Assembly (NCBI RefSeq): GCF_000165465.1
Contig: NC_017455.1
Span: 868,001 to 932,000 of the forward strand
Length of the DNA stretch: 64,000 nt
Direction of reading: 5' to 3'
DNA from: Halanaerobium praevalens DSM 2228
Lineage (GTDB): Bacteria > Bacillota > Halanaerobiia > Halanaerobiales > Halanaerobiaceae
A program made the translations under genes and the position numbers. Shown in pieces: positions 16,799-25,762 of this stretch (within the stretch, counting starts at the first letter, position 1; every line of letters starts with the position of its first letter). The notes beneath the pieces were generated by a model. The model was not told the origin of the DNA. It ran no database searches and saw only the letters and a program-made list of their open reading frames with translations.

Positions 16799-18097
16799 GT
16801 GAAAATTTTAATAAAAAATATTGCAGAAATTTATAGTTCAGATTCAAAAGTTAAAAAAAATCAGTTTATTTTAATTGAAGATCAAATTATAAAGAAAATT
16901 GACTCAATGGCTAAAATTGATCAAATTAAAGATTATGATCATTTAATTGATGCTCAAGATAAAATTGTTTTGCCAGGTTTTATTAATACCCATACTCATG
17001 TTGCAATGACTATGATGAGAGGTTATGCAGATGATATGCCATTAGATAGATGGCTTCAAGATAAAATTTGGCCTTTTGAAAGTAAAATTAATTCAGATGA
17101 TATTTATTGGGGAACTGCCTTAGGATTAATAGAAATGATTGAATCAGGTACAACGGCTTTTTCAGATATGTACTTTTCAATGGATAGAGTTGCTGATTTA
17201 GTTGAAAAAAGTGGTTTAAGAGCTTGTCTAGCAGAAGGGCTAATAGAAGTTAATGATGGTCAAAAAGGTTTTGACAAAGCACTTGATTTTGCTCTTAATT
17301 ATAATCAAAGAGCTGAAGGGAGAATAAGTACGATGCTTGCCCCACATGCACCTTATACTTGTGGTAAGGATTATCTTCAGAAAATAAAAAGAGCAGCTCA
17401 AGAACATGATCTAGGAGTTCATATTCATCTTTCTGAAAGCAAAAAAGAAGTTAACGATTTTTTAAATAAATATCAAAAGTCACCTGTTAAATATTTAGAT
17501 GATTTTAATTTTTTTGATAATCATATTTTGGCAGCTCATTGTGTTCATTTAGAACCAGGAGACTTAGAAATATTAAAGAAAAATAATATTCAGGTAGCAC
17601 ATAATCCAATTAGTAATGGCAAATTAGCTAATGGAATTGCACCCATTTCTGATTATTTAAAAAATAATATCAATGTTAGTATTGGTACTGATGGTGTTTC
17701 TAGCAACAATAATTTGGATATGCTAGAAGAAGCAAAAATGGCTTCTTATTTACAAAAAATAAAGTATGAAGACCCGACAGCTATGGATACTCAAACTATT
17801 TTAGAAATTTTAACTATTAATGGGGCAACTGCTCTAAATCTTGATAATCTTGCTTTAATTAAACCAGGTTATAAAGCTGATTTACAATTAATTGATATCA
17901 AAAAAGATAGTTTTTTCTATCCCCATCATAATAACTTGTCAAACTTATTTTATGCAGCTAAAGCTAGTAGTGTTGAGACAGTGATTGTGAATGGTAAAAT
18001 AATAATGGAAGATAGAGAACTTAAAACCTTAGATAAAGAAAAAATATATTATGAAGCAGAAAAAAGATCACTTGCAATTTCTAAGCAAATAAAATAA
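16799..18097 (+). CDS. mtaD: 5-methylthioadenosine/S-adenosylhomocysteine deaminase (amidohydrolase)
   Basis: This 432-residue amidohydrolase deaminates MTA/SAH or related adenosine compounds. Metal-site motifs are visible: PGFINTHTHVAMTMMRG (about residues 60-76), HIHLSESKKEV, HNPISNGKLANG and GTDGVSSNNNLDM. The MRG..DDMPLDRWL pattern favours MtaD over atrazine chlorohydrolase-like relatives, but the substrate is inferred. GTG 16799 is chosen because GAGAGGA lies eight bases upstream; ATG 16790 overlaps that site. It is not next to other methionine-salvage genes in this window. Confidence 0.88.
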   Translation: MKILIKNIAEIYSSDSKVKKNQFILIEDQIIKKIDSMAKIDQIKDYDHLIDAQDKIVLPGFINTHTHVAMTMMRGYADDMPLDRWLQDKIWPFESKINSDDIYWGTALGLIEMIESGTTAFSDMYFSMDRVADLVEKSGLRACLAEGLIEVNDGQKGFDKALDFALNYNQRAEGRISTMLAPHAPYTCGKDYLQKIKRAAQEHDLGVHIHLSESKKEVNDFLNKYQKSPVKYLDDFNFFDNHILAAHCVHLEPGDLEILKKNNIQVAHNPISNGKLANGIAPISDYLKNNINVSIGTDGVSSNNNLDMLEEAKMASYLQKIKYEDPTAMDTQTILEILTINGATALNLDNLALIKPGYKADLQLIDIKKDSFFYPHHNNLSNLFYAAKASSVETVIVNGKIIMEDRELKTLDKEKIYYEAEKRSLAISKQIK

Positions 18098-18125
18098 ATG
18101 TTTTAATAAACGAAAGGAGAAAATT

Positions 18126-20963
18126 ATGACTAAAACTATTAAGTTTTTTCTCTCCATTTTTGCAGTAACAGCAATTTTGCTGATACTTTTTATCTCTACG
18201 GGGGCTAATATTTATACTGATTGGCTCTGGTTTAAAGAATTGAATTTTGAAAAAACATTTACAATTATGTTTTTATCTAATTTTATTTTAAGAGTATTAA
18301 TTGGAGCTATTTTTGCAGCTTTAATCTATTTAAATTTACATTTTACTAAAAAGCCAATAGTGAAATTTATCAATATTAAAAGTAATGATCGAGTAGAAAA
18401 TTTATTTGGAGAAGAAAGAAATCAAATTTTTGATTGGCTAAATAAAAAAAGATTAAATTTAATTTATTTATTTTCAAGTTTAATTTTTGGATTTTTATTT
18501 TCTTCAATTTCAACTGATAGTTGGAAAATGGTTTTAAAGTTTTTAAATAAAACTGAATTTAATAACTTAGATCCTATATTTAATAATGATATTTCTTTTT
18601 ATGTGTTTTCTTTACCATTTTACTCTTTTTTAAGGGAAATGGGAACAGTAGTTATTGTCTTATCATTAATTTTAGTTGGAGCTATTTATATAGTATTTAC
18701 TGGTATTCATTCTTTTAGTGAAATTTCTTCTAAACTAAGTAAAAGAGCAAAAAAACATATGTCAATTTTAGTTTTTTTCTTTTTACTCTTTAAGGCTTGG
18801 GATTACAGGCTTCAAATGTATAATATTCTATTTTCTTCTGATGGAGTAGTTTTTGGGGCCGGTTATACTGATGTTAATGCCAATTTGCTAGGTTATAAAA
18901 TATTATTTATTACAGCTATTTTTGTTGCTTTAACAGTTCTTTATAGTTTAGTTAAGAGCAATTATAAACCTTTAGTTTTTGGAATTGCTGCCTGGGTAAT
19001 ACTTTCAGTGATCTTTACAGGTGTTTACCCTGCTTTTATGCAGCAATATAGTGTTGAACCAAATGAGATTAATCGGGAAAAACAATATATTGAAAATAAT
19101 ATTAAAATGACACTTGCAGCTTATGGCTTAGATGATGTTAAAAATGATGATTTTGAGCTTTCTGATAAGGAATTAAGTTATGATGAATTAATGGAATATG
19201 AGACTGTAGTCGATAATATTAGACTTTGGGATTATAGGCCTTTGCAAGATACTTATAATCAATTACAGGCTTTAAGACAATATTATACTTTTGAAGGAAT
19301 AGATGTAGATCGTTATCAATTAGGGGATGATTATACTCAAATAATGCTAGGAGCTAGAGAGCTAGATCAAGATACTTTAGCTCAAGAAGCTCAAACCTGG
19401 GTTAATAAAACTTTAAAATATACTCATGGTTTAGGAGTAACAATGAGTCCATCTGGTAAAATTAGAGATAATGGTCAACCACAATTTTTAATTCAAGATA
19501 TTCCTCCTAAAACCAATAATAAAAATATTAATTTAGAAAACAGTTCTATTTATTATGGAGAAAAAACAAATAATTATGTAATTGTTAATACAAATCAAAG
19601 AGAATTCCACTATCCTATGGGTTCAGAAAATGTATATACAACTTATAAAGGTAAAGGTGGAGTAGAGATATCTAATATTTTCAAAAAAGCAATTTTTTCT
19701 CTACGCTTTAATACAATGAAAATTTTGTTATCAGATGATATTACAACAGAGAGCCAAATAATGTATGATCGTAATATACATCGTCGAGTTCGAAAAGTAG
19801 CTCCATTTTTAAAATATGACAGTAATCCTTATATAGTTAATGCAAATGGAAGATTATTTTGGATTTATGATGCCTATACAACAACTAATCTCTATCCTTA
19901 TTCTCAACCATATAATGGTCAAGATAATTATGTCCGAAATTCAATTAAAGTAGTTGTAGATGCTTATAATGGTAATTTAGATTATTATATAATTGATGAA
20001 GAAGATCCAATTGCTGCTACCTATAGTAAAATTTTTGATGATCTATTTAAGTCTAAAGATCAAATGCCGAAATCAATTAAAAGGCATTTACGCTATCCGA
20101 AAGACTTATTTCAAATTCAAACTAAGATCTATAGTAATTATCATATGAAAGACCCAGTAGTTTATTATAATCGTGAAGATGTGTGGCAAATACCTCAAGA
20201 AAATTATCAAGGTTCAACAATTGATGTAGAGCCTTATTATATTATGAATCAATTGCCTGGTGAAGATAAAGCAGAATTTATTTTAATGACACCATTTACT
20301 CCATCTAATCGAGATAATATGGTTGCTTGGATGGCTGCTAGAAATGATGGGGAAAATTATGGTGAGTTATTTACCTATAGATTCCCTAAAGACCAGTTAG
20401 TTTATGGTCCTAATCAGATTGAGTCAAGGATTGATCAGGAATCTGAAATTTCACAGCTTTTAACTCTTTGGAGTCAGCGAGGTTCAAATGTTATTAGAGG
20501 TAATTTATTGGTTATTCCTGTTAATAATAGTGTTTTATATGTTGAGCCTATTTTCTTACAAGCTGAAGGTGGTGGAATACCAGAATTAAGAAGAGTGATT
20601 ATTTCTTATAAGAATAAGATTATTATGAGAAAAAATATGGAAGAAGCTCTAGAAGCAATGTTTAAAGAAGGTAAAGGAATTTCTGTACCAGAAGAAGATG
20701 TAGAAGAATTACAAGAAGAAACAGGTTTAGATGTAGAAACAACAACAGGAGTAGAAATGGAAAGTGATTCAAAAACTGAAAGTTCAAATTCTGAAAAAGA
20801 TGGAGAATTCATTTCTAGTACTAATAAAGAATTAATTAAAGAAGCTAATGAGCTTTATCAAAAAGCTCAAGAATCTTTACAAAATGGCGAATTTGCAACT
20901 TATGGTGAAACAATAAATAAACTTGGAGATATTTTAAATCAATTATCTAGAACAGGAGAGTAA
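18126..20963 (+). CDS. UPF0182 family large membrane protein
   Basis: A 945-residue protein with about seven predicted membrane helices in the first 310 residues (the opening one is FFLSIFAVTAILLILF), then a long, probably extracytoplasmic domain rich in Tyr and Asp, ending with an acidic Glu/Ser-rich linker and a short helical C-terminus. The pattern DWLWFKELNFEKTF near the N-terminus and YTDVNANLLGYK are typical of UPF0182. The function is not known. It begins a tightly packed run of genes, with six bases to the next gene. Confidence 0.88.
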   Translation: MTKTIKFFLSIFAVTAILLILFISTGANIYTDWLWFKELNFEKTFTIMFLSNFILRVLIGAIFAALIYLNLHFTKKPIVKFINIKSNDRVENLFGEERNQIFDWLNKKRLNLIYLFSSLIFGFLFSSISTDSWKMVLKFLNKTEFNNLDPIFNNDISFYVFSLPFYSFLREMGTVVIVLSLILVGAIYIVFTGIHSFSEISSKLSKRAKKHMSILVFFFLLFKAWDYRLQMYNILFSSDGVVFGAGYTDVNANLLGYKILFITAIFVALTVLYSLVKSNYKPLVFGIAAWVILSVIFTGVYPAFMQQYSVEPNEINREKQYIENNIKMTLAAYGLDDVKNDDFELSDKELSYDELMEYETVVDNIRLWDYRPLQDTYNQLQALRQYYTFEGIDVDRYQLGDDYTQIMLGARELDQDTLAQEAQTWVNKTLKYTHGLGVTMSPSGKIRDNGQPQFLIQDIPPKTNNKNINLENSSIYYGEKTNNYVIVNTNQREFHYPMGSENVYTTYKGKGGVEISNIFKKAIFSLRFNTMKILLSDDITTESQIMYDRNIHRRVRKVAPFLKYDSNPYIVNANGRLFWIYDAYTTTNLYPYSQPYNGQDNYVRNSIKVVVDAYNGNLDYYIIDEEDPIAATYSKIFDDLFKSKDQMPKSIKRHLRYPKDLFQIQTKIYSNYHMKDPVVYYNREDVWQIPQENYQGSTIDVEPYYIMNQLPGEDKAEFILMTPFTPSNRDNMVAWMAARNDGENYGELFTYRFPKDQLVYGPNQIESRIDQESEISQLLTLWSQRGSNVIRGNLLVIPVNNSVLYVEPIFLQAEGGGIPELRRVIISYKNKIIMRKNMEEALEAMFKEGKGISVPEEDVEELQEETGLDVETTTGVEMESDSKTESSNSEKDGEFISSTNKELIKEANELYQKAQESLQNGEFATYGETINKLGDILNQLSRTGE

Positions 20964-20969
20964 TTATTT

Positions 20970-22241
20970 ATGACTGACTTAGAATTTAAGACTTATCAAA
21001 ATAAATTTAATTTACACCATTTAGCAACAGATAAATTCAAAACAAATTTAATTCAAATATATTTCATGCTGCCTCTTGTAAGTTCAAAAGAGGCAGCCAT
21101 GAATGCCTTAATTCCTTCGATTTTGGAAAGAGGATCAAAAAATTATCCTAATAATCAATTAATAAAAAGTGAATTAGAAAAACTTTATGGTTCTCATCTA
21201 AGTGCTAATATTTTAAAAAGAGGAGAAAATCAAATCTTAAGATTTTCTCTAGAAATGGTTAATGAAAAATATTTAACTCATAGAAGTGATTTAACTAAAA
21301 ATGCTTTTAAATTATTAAATGATATAATTTTTAATCCACTATTAGAATCGGGTAAATTTAAAGAAAAATATTTTGAGCAAGAAAAAGATATTTTAAAAGA
21401 AGATATTTCAGCTTTAATTAATGATAAATATAGTTTTGCTTTAGAAAATTGTTTAAGTAAAATGTGTAAACATGAGAAGTATGGAATTTATAAATTAGGT
21501 TCAATTCCAGCCTTAGCAGAAATTGAAAATCAAGAGTTATATGATCATTACCAATATTTAATTAAAAAAGCTAAAAAATCTATTTTTTTAGTTGGTAATT
21601 ATGAACAATCTTTTTTAGATGACATTTTTGAAAATACAGCAATGACTGCTGGTGAAGATCTTTTTGATACTGAAACTAAAGTTGTTTATCAAACTAAAGA
21701 AGAAAATTTCTATCAAGACCAATTAAGAGTTAATCAGGCTAGGCTTTCACTTGGTTTTAGAACTGGAATTACTAGAAAAGATCCAGCTTATTATTCATTA
21801 TTAGTTTTTAATAGTTTAATCGGAGGTTCAACTCATTCGAAGTTGTTTCAAGAAATAAGAGAAAAAAGAAGTTTAGCTTATTATGTTAATGCTTCAATAG
21901 AAACCACAAAGGGTCTACTTGTAATTAATAGTGGCATTAATGCCCAAGATCAAGCAAAAGTCACAGAATTAGTTAAAAAAGAAATTCACGCAGTGGCTCA
22001 AGCGGATTTTAGTAAAGAAGATTTTATTCGTTCTAAAAAAAGTGTAATTAACCATTTAAGGCAGGATTTAGATAGTAATAAGGCACTTTCTGCTCATTTT
22101 CTTTTAAGTTTAGTTAATAATAAGCCCGAATCAATAGCTAAGATTATTAATTGTGTTAAAAATGTAAAACCTGAAGATATAACTAAAATTGCTAACAGTT
22201 TAAAATTAGATACTGTATATTTATTAAAAGGTGAGGAATGA
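20970..22241 (+). CDS. ymfF: M16-family peptidase-like protein YmfF type (no zinc motif)
   Basis: A 423-residue M16-like protein. The family zinc motif HxxEH is absent; where it would be expected there is PSILERGSKNYP. Other M16 features are present, such as EKDILKEDI and the C-terminal FREIREKRSLAYY-like stretch (QEIREKRSLAYYV). This fits the YmfF subfamily, which forms a pair with the zinc-bearing YmfH; such pairs are thought to work as a heterodimer. It overlaps ymfH by four bases. The substrate is unknown, and I see no peptide precursor nearby. Confidence 0.87.
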   Translation: MTDLEFKTYQNKFNLHHLATDKFKTNLIQIYFMLPLVSSKEAAMNALIPSILERGSKNYPNNQLIKSELEKLYGSHLSANILKRGENQILRFSLEMVNEKYLTHRSDLTKNAFKLLNDIIFNPLLESGKFKEKYFEQEKDILKEDISALINDKYSFALENCLSKMCKHEKYGIYKLGSIPALAEIENQELYDHYQYLIKKAKKSIFLVGNYEQSFLDDIFENTAMTAGEDLFDTETKVVYQTKEENFYQDQLRVNQARLSLGFRTGITRKDPAYYSLLVFNSLIGGSTHSKLFQEIREKRSLAYYVNASIETTKGLLVINSGINAQDQAKVTELVKKEIHAVAQADFSKEDFIRSKKSVINHLRQDLDSNKALSAHFLLSLVNNKPESIAKIINCVKNVKPEDITKIANSLKLDTVYLLKGEE

Positions 22242-23530
22242 TTAATTTGCAAAGTATACATAATAAGAATATGGACGAAACTTTAGTTAAAGAAAAATTA
22301 GATAATGGTTTAAATGTCTATATATTCCCTAAAAAAGAATATGTAAAACAATATGCAATGCTCTCAGTAGATTTTGGTTCAAACGATATTGATTTTGTTG
22401 ATGTAAAAAATGGTAGTAAAAGACATATGCCAACAGGTATTGCCCATTTTTTAGAACATCAATTATTTGAAGATCAAGAAGCTAGTATTTTTGAAAAATT
22501 TGCTGATTTAGGTGCTTCAGCAAATGCTTATACTAATTTTGATAGTACTAATTATTTATTTTCAAGTAGTAGTAATTTTAATCAGTCATTAACTAATTTA
22601 TTAGATTTTGTTCAAAATCCATATTTTAATCAAAAAAATGTAGAAAAGGAAAAAGGAATTATTATTCAAGAAATAAAAATGTATCAAGATAATCCTTATT
22701 GGAGATCTTATTTTAATCTTTTATCGGCTCTTTATTCTAAACATCCAGTAAAAAATGATATAGCAGGAACAGAGGCAAGTGTAAATTCTATTACTCCTGA
22801 AGATCTATATATTTGTTATTATAATTTCTATCTTCCTTCTAATATGGATTTAATTTTAATTGGAGATCTTGATCCAGAAAAAATATTAAATTTAATTAGA
22901 GAAAATCAAGCTAAAAAAGATTTTCCTCATTTTAAAAATCCAGTTAGTATTATTCAGGAGGAACCAGAAGCAGTTGCTAAAAAACTAGTTAAAGAAAAGA
23001 TGAATATTTCAAGACCTATAGTTCAAATGGCTTTTAAAGATCCTGTTAAAAGTCAAAAACCAGCTGAAATTATTAAAAAAGAATATATAGTAAATCTGCT
23101 TTTAGATATTGTTTTTGGACGCAGTAGCAAAAATTATAATGAATTATATGATAAAGGTATTATTGATAATAGTTTTTCTTGTTCTTATAATAAAAAACCT
23201 GATTATGCTTATGTTCATTTACATGGAGAAAGCCATAAACCTGATTTAATGCGTGAAAAAATAAAAGAAAAATTAGTTAAAATTGACCAGACTGAAATTG
23301 AGAAAAACTTTGAGCGAATTAAACGTAAATATCAAGGTAGTTTTATTAGATTATTTAATAACTTTAATAATCTAGCTTCAGAATTTATTAACTATAGACG
23401 TTTAGGAATCGATATTTTTGAATTGGCAGAAATAATAGATGCTATCAGCTTAGAAGACCTAATTAACTATTCAGATCAAGTTTTTAATAAAGAATTAATG
23501 GTGGAATCAATTATCTTAAATGAGGAATGA
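22238..23530 (+). CDS. ymfH: M16-family zinc peptidase YmfH type
   Basis: A 430-residue M16 metallopeptidase. The inverted zinc motif is intact as HFLEH (about residues 69-73, in GIAHFLEHQLFE), with the distal Glu in EKGIIIQEIKMYQDNP. It is the active partner of the zinc-less M16 protein encoded just upstream; the start ATG overlaps that gene's stop (ATGA). No signal peptide is seen, so it probably acts in the cytoplasm. Its natural substrate is not established. Confidence 0.9.
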   Translation: MINLQSIHNKNMDETLVKEKLDNGLNVYIFPKKEYVKQYAMLSVDFGSNDIDFVDVKNGSKRHMPTGIAHFLEHQLFEDQEASIFEKFADLGASANAYTNFDSTNYLFSSSSNFNQSLTNLLDFVQNPYFNQKNVEKEKGIIIQEIKMYQDNPYWRSYFNLLSALYSKHPVKNDIAGTEASVNSITPEDLYICYYNFYLPSNMDLILIGDLDPEKILNLIRENQAKKDFPHFKNPVSIIQEEPEAVAKKLVKEKMNISRPIVQMAFKDPVKSQKPAEIIKKEYIVNLLLDIVFGRSSKNYNELYDKGIIDNSFSCSYNKKPDYAYVHLHGESHKPDLMREKIKEKLVKIDQTEIEKNFERIKRKYQGSFIRLFNNFNNLASEFINYRRLGIDIFELAEIIDAISLEDLINYSDQVFNKELMVESIILNEE

Positions 23531-23535
23531 TTTCT

Positions 23536-24678
23536 ATGGCTTTTAAGCTTTATAACTTTATTTTTTATATTACAATGGCAGCTTTTGGTTATTTTAATTT
23601 ATTTTTTCAAGATGTAGGGCTGGATTCTTTTCAAATTGGATTAGTTAATGCTATTCCAAGAATCTTTGCCCTTTTACTTATGCCTTTTTGGGGTTTTTTG
23701 ACTGATTACTTACAAGAAAACAAAAAAGTATTATTAATAACTTTACTGGGAACTTTGGTTTCAGTAATCTTATTTCCTCAAACTGAATCTTTTAAACTTT
23801 TAATGCTGCTTATGTTTTTTTATACTTTATTTCAAAATCCTATTATACCACTTTCAGATAGTTTGCTTTTAGATTATTTAGGTGATAATTCTAATTACTA
23901 TGGTAAATTTAGACTTTGGGGTTCTGTTGGCTATATGCTTTCTGTTTCAATTTTGGGTTATTTTTTAGAGGCAACTGCTTCTGCTAACTTATTTTATATT
24001 TATGCTTTAGTTTTAATTATTTCCATTTTCTTGCTAAAATTTTTACCAAAGAGTAAAAGAGAAATTAAAGTATTAGATCCAGGAGATTTTAAAAAGATTT
24101 TTAGAAAAAAGAGGCTAGTTTATTTTTTGTTTTTTGTTTTTATTTTACAAACAGCAATGAATGCTAACTATAGTTATTTTCCAATTTATATAGTTGATCA
24201 TGGTGGAGGAGCCTTTTTATTAGGTATTGCTTTAACAATTTCTTCTGCTAGTGAAATTTTAGCTTTTCTCTTTTCAGATAGAATAATTAAAAATAATAAA
24301 TTTAGTAAAATAATTATAATAATTAGTCTAGGCTTTGTTTTAAGATGGTTAAGTTTAGCCTTATTTCCTTATAGATTAATTATTTTAGTTTCTCAAATAC
24401 TGCATAGTATAACTTTTGGACTCTTTTTTGCTGTTGGAGTTGACTATGTTGATCAAATAAGTGGAGAAAAATTTAGAGCAACTGGTCAAAATATTTATGC
24501 AGCTGTTTTTATGGGAGTTAGTGCTATTTCAGGTAGTTTATTAGGAGGTAAAATTTATCAAATTGCTGGAGGAGAAAAAATGTATTTTGTCTGGGCTCTG
24601 CTTTCTTTGACTGCCGGCTTAATTTATAGTTTTTATCTTTTAAAGAAAGAAAAGGAGATTAAAATAAATGCAGCTTAA
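23536..24678 (+). CDS. MFS transporter, MFS_1-like
   Basis: A highly hydrophobic 380-residue protein with about twelve predicted membrane helices and the pattern of the MFS_1-like/LacY-type branch, including GFLTDYLQENKK after helix 2 and FRLWGSVGYMLSVSILGYF in the middle. The substrate cannot be told from sequence. I choose ATG 23536 because GAGGA lies nine bases upstream; ATG 23527 overlaps the ymfH stop directly after that site. It overlaps queG by 11 bases and so belongs to the same transcript. Confidence 0.85.
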   Translation: MAFKLYNFIFYITMAAFGYFNLFFQDVGLDSFQIGLVNAIPRIFALLLMPFWGFLTDYLQENKKVLLITLLGTLVSVILFPQTESFKLLMLLMFFYTLFQNPIIPLSDSLLLDYLGDNSNYYGKFRLWGSVGYMLSVSILGYFLEATASANLFYIYALVLIISIFLLKFLPKSKREIKVLDPGDFKKIFRKKRLVYFLFFVFILQTAMNANYSYFPIYIVDHGGGAFLLGIALTISSASEILAFLFSDRIIKNNKFSKIIIIISLGFVLRWLSLALFPYRLIILVSQILHSITFGLFFAVGVDYVDQISGEKFRATGQNIYAAVFMGVSAISGSLLGGKIYQIAGGEKMYFVWALLSLTAGLIYSFYLLKKEKEIKINAA

Positions 24679-25762
24679 TAGTTTAGTTAAAAAAAGCGCA
24701 GCAAATTTAAAAATAGATATTTGTCAAATTACTGATGGCAATGATTTAGTTGAAGCAAGAAAAATTTTGGAGCAAAGAGTTAAAAGTGAATACTGGCCTC
24801 AACCTTTAACTAATCAAAATTTGGATGAATTAACAAAACCAAGACTGCAGCTTGATAATTTAAATTCGATTATAGTTGCCGCTATTAGTTATAATAATCA
24901 AGGTGGTAATCAATATTTATCAAATTATGTTACAGTTTTAGATTATCATAATTATTTGGAAAATAAATTAGAAGAATTAGTGAATAATTTAAAAAATAAA
25001 ATTGATAAAGATTTCAATTATAAAATTTTTGTTGATACAGCTCCATTTTTAGAAAGAGAAGTAGCTAGAAAAGCAGGAGTTGGCTTTATAGGTAAAAATA
25101 CAATGTTGATCAATCCTAATTTTGGTTCTTATTTATTTTTAGGTGAAATACTTACAGATCTTAAAATAAAAAAAGATCAACCATTAATTAATACGTGTGC
25201 TAATTGTAAAATTTGCCTTGAAAATTGTGAAGGAGATGCTTTAAAAAAAGATTATTTACTTGCTGCTGATGATTGTATTTCTTATTTAACTCAAAAAAAA
25301 AGTTTATTAACAGAAGAAAATATTAAAAAAATAAACAATCATCTTTGGGGCTGTGATGCTTGTCAAGAGAAATGTCCTTATAACAAAAATATATTAACCA
25401 CAAATAATAAGAATTTAAATTTTTTTAATAAAAATCTTAGTTATTTTTTAAATTTGAAAAGAAAAAAAATACCAGCTGAATTAGAAAAGACAGCTATTGT
25501 TTGGAGAGGTAATCGAATTTTATTGAGAAATGCTTTAATTGTAGCTGCTAATTTAAAAAAAGAACAATATTTTGATTTAATTATTGATAAGTTAGATGAC
25601 AATTCTCCTATAATTAGGTATTATGCAGCTTATGCTTTGGCTAAAATAAATTTTAAACGAGCCAAAAAGATTATAAAAAAACAGCTTATAAAAGAAAAAG
25701 ATCAATTTTATCAAAAGAAAATAACTGAAATTTTAGAACAGGAGGCTGAAAATGAAGCTTAA
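24668..25762 (+). CDS. queG: Epoxyqueuosine reductase QueG
   Basis: QueG is the cobalamin-dependent enzyme that converts epoxyqueuosine to queuosine in the anticodon of tRNAs with GUN anticodons, which include tRNA-Asp(GTC) encoded at 40.1 kb. The 364 residues hold FVDTAPFLEREVARKAGVGFIGKNTMLI (in part, about 120-145) and eight cysteines for two 4Fe-4S clusters: CANCKICLENC (about 178-188) and CDACQEKCPYN (about 233-243) plus DDCISYL. The C-terminus resembles a HEAT-like repeat. It overlaps both neighbours by 11 bases. Confidence 0.95.
   Translation: MQLNSLVKKSAANLKIDICQITDGNDLVEARKILEQRVKSEYWPQPLTNQNLDELTKPRLQLDNLNSIIVAAISYNNQGGNQYLSNYVTVLDYHNYLENKLEELVNNLKNKIDKDFNYKIFVDTAPFLEREVARKAGVGFIGKNTMLINPNFGSYLFLGEILTDLKIKKDQPLINTCANCKICLENCEGDALKKDYLLAADDCISYLTQKKSLLTEENIKKINNHLWGCDACQEKCPYNKNILTTNNKNLNFFNKNLSYFLNLKRKKIPAELEKTAIVWRGNRILLRNALIVAANLKKEQYFDLIIDKLDDNSPIIRYYAAYALAKINFKRAKKIIKKQLIKEKDQFYQKKITEILEQEAENEA

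Noticed and set aside
20970-24678. Peptide-antibiotic (RiPP) cluster around the M16 pair and MFS transporter
   Set aside because: No radical SAM maturase, no precursor peptide and no immunity gene are visible nearby; the M16 pair is common in Firmicutes.
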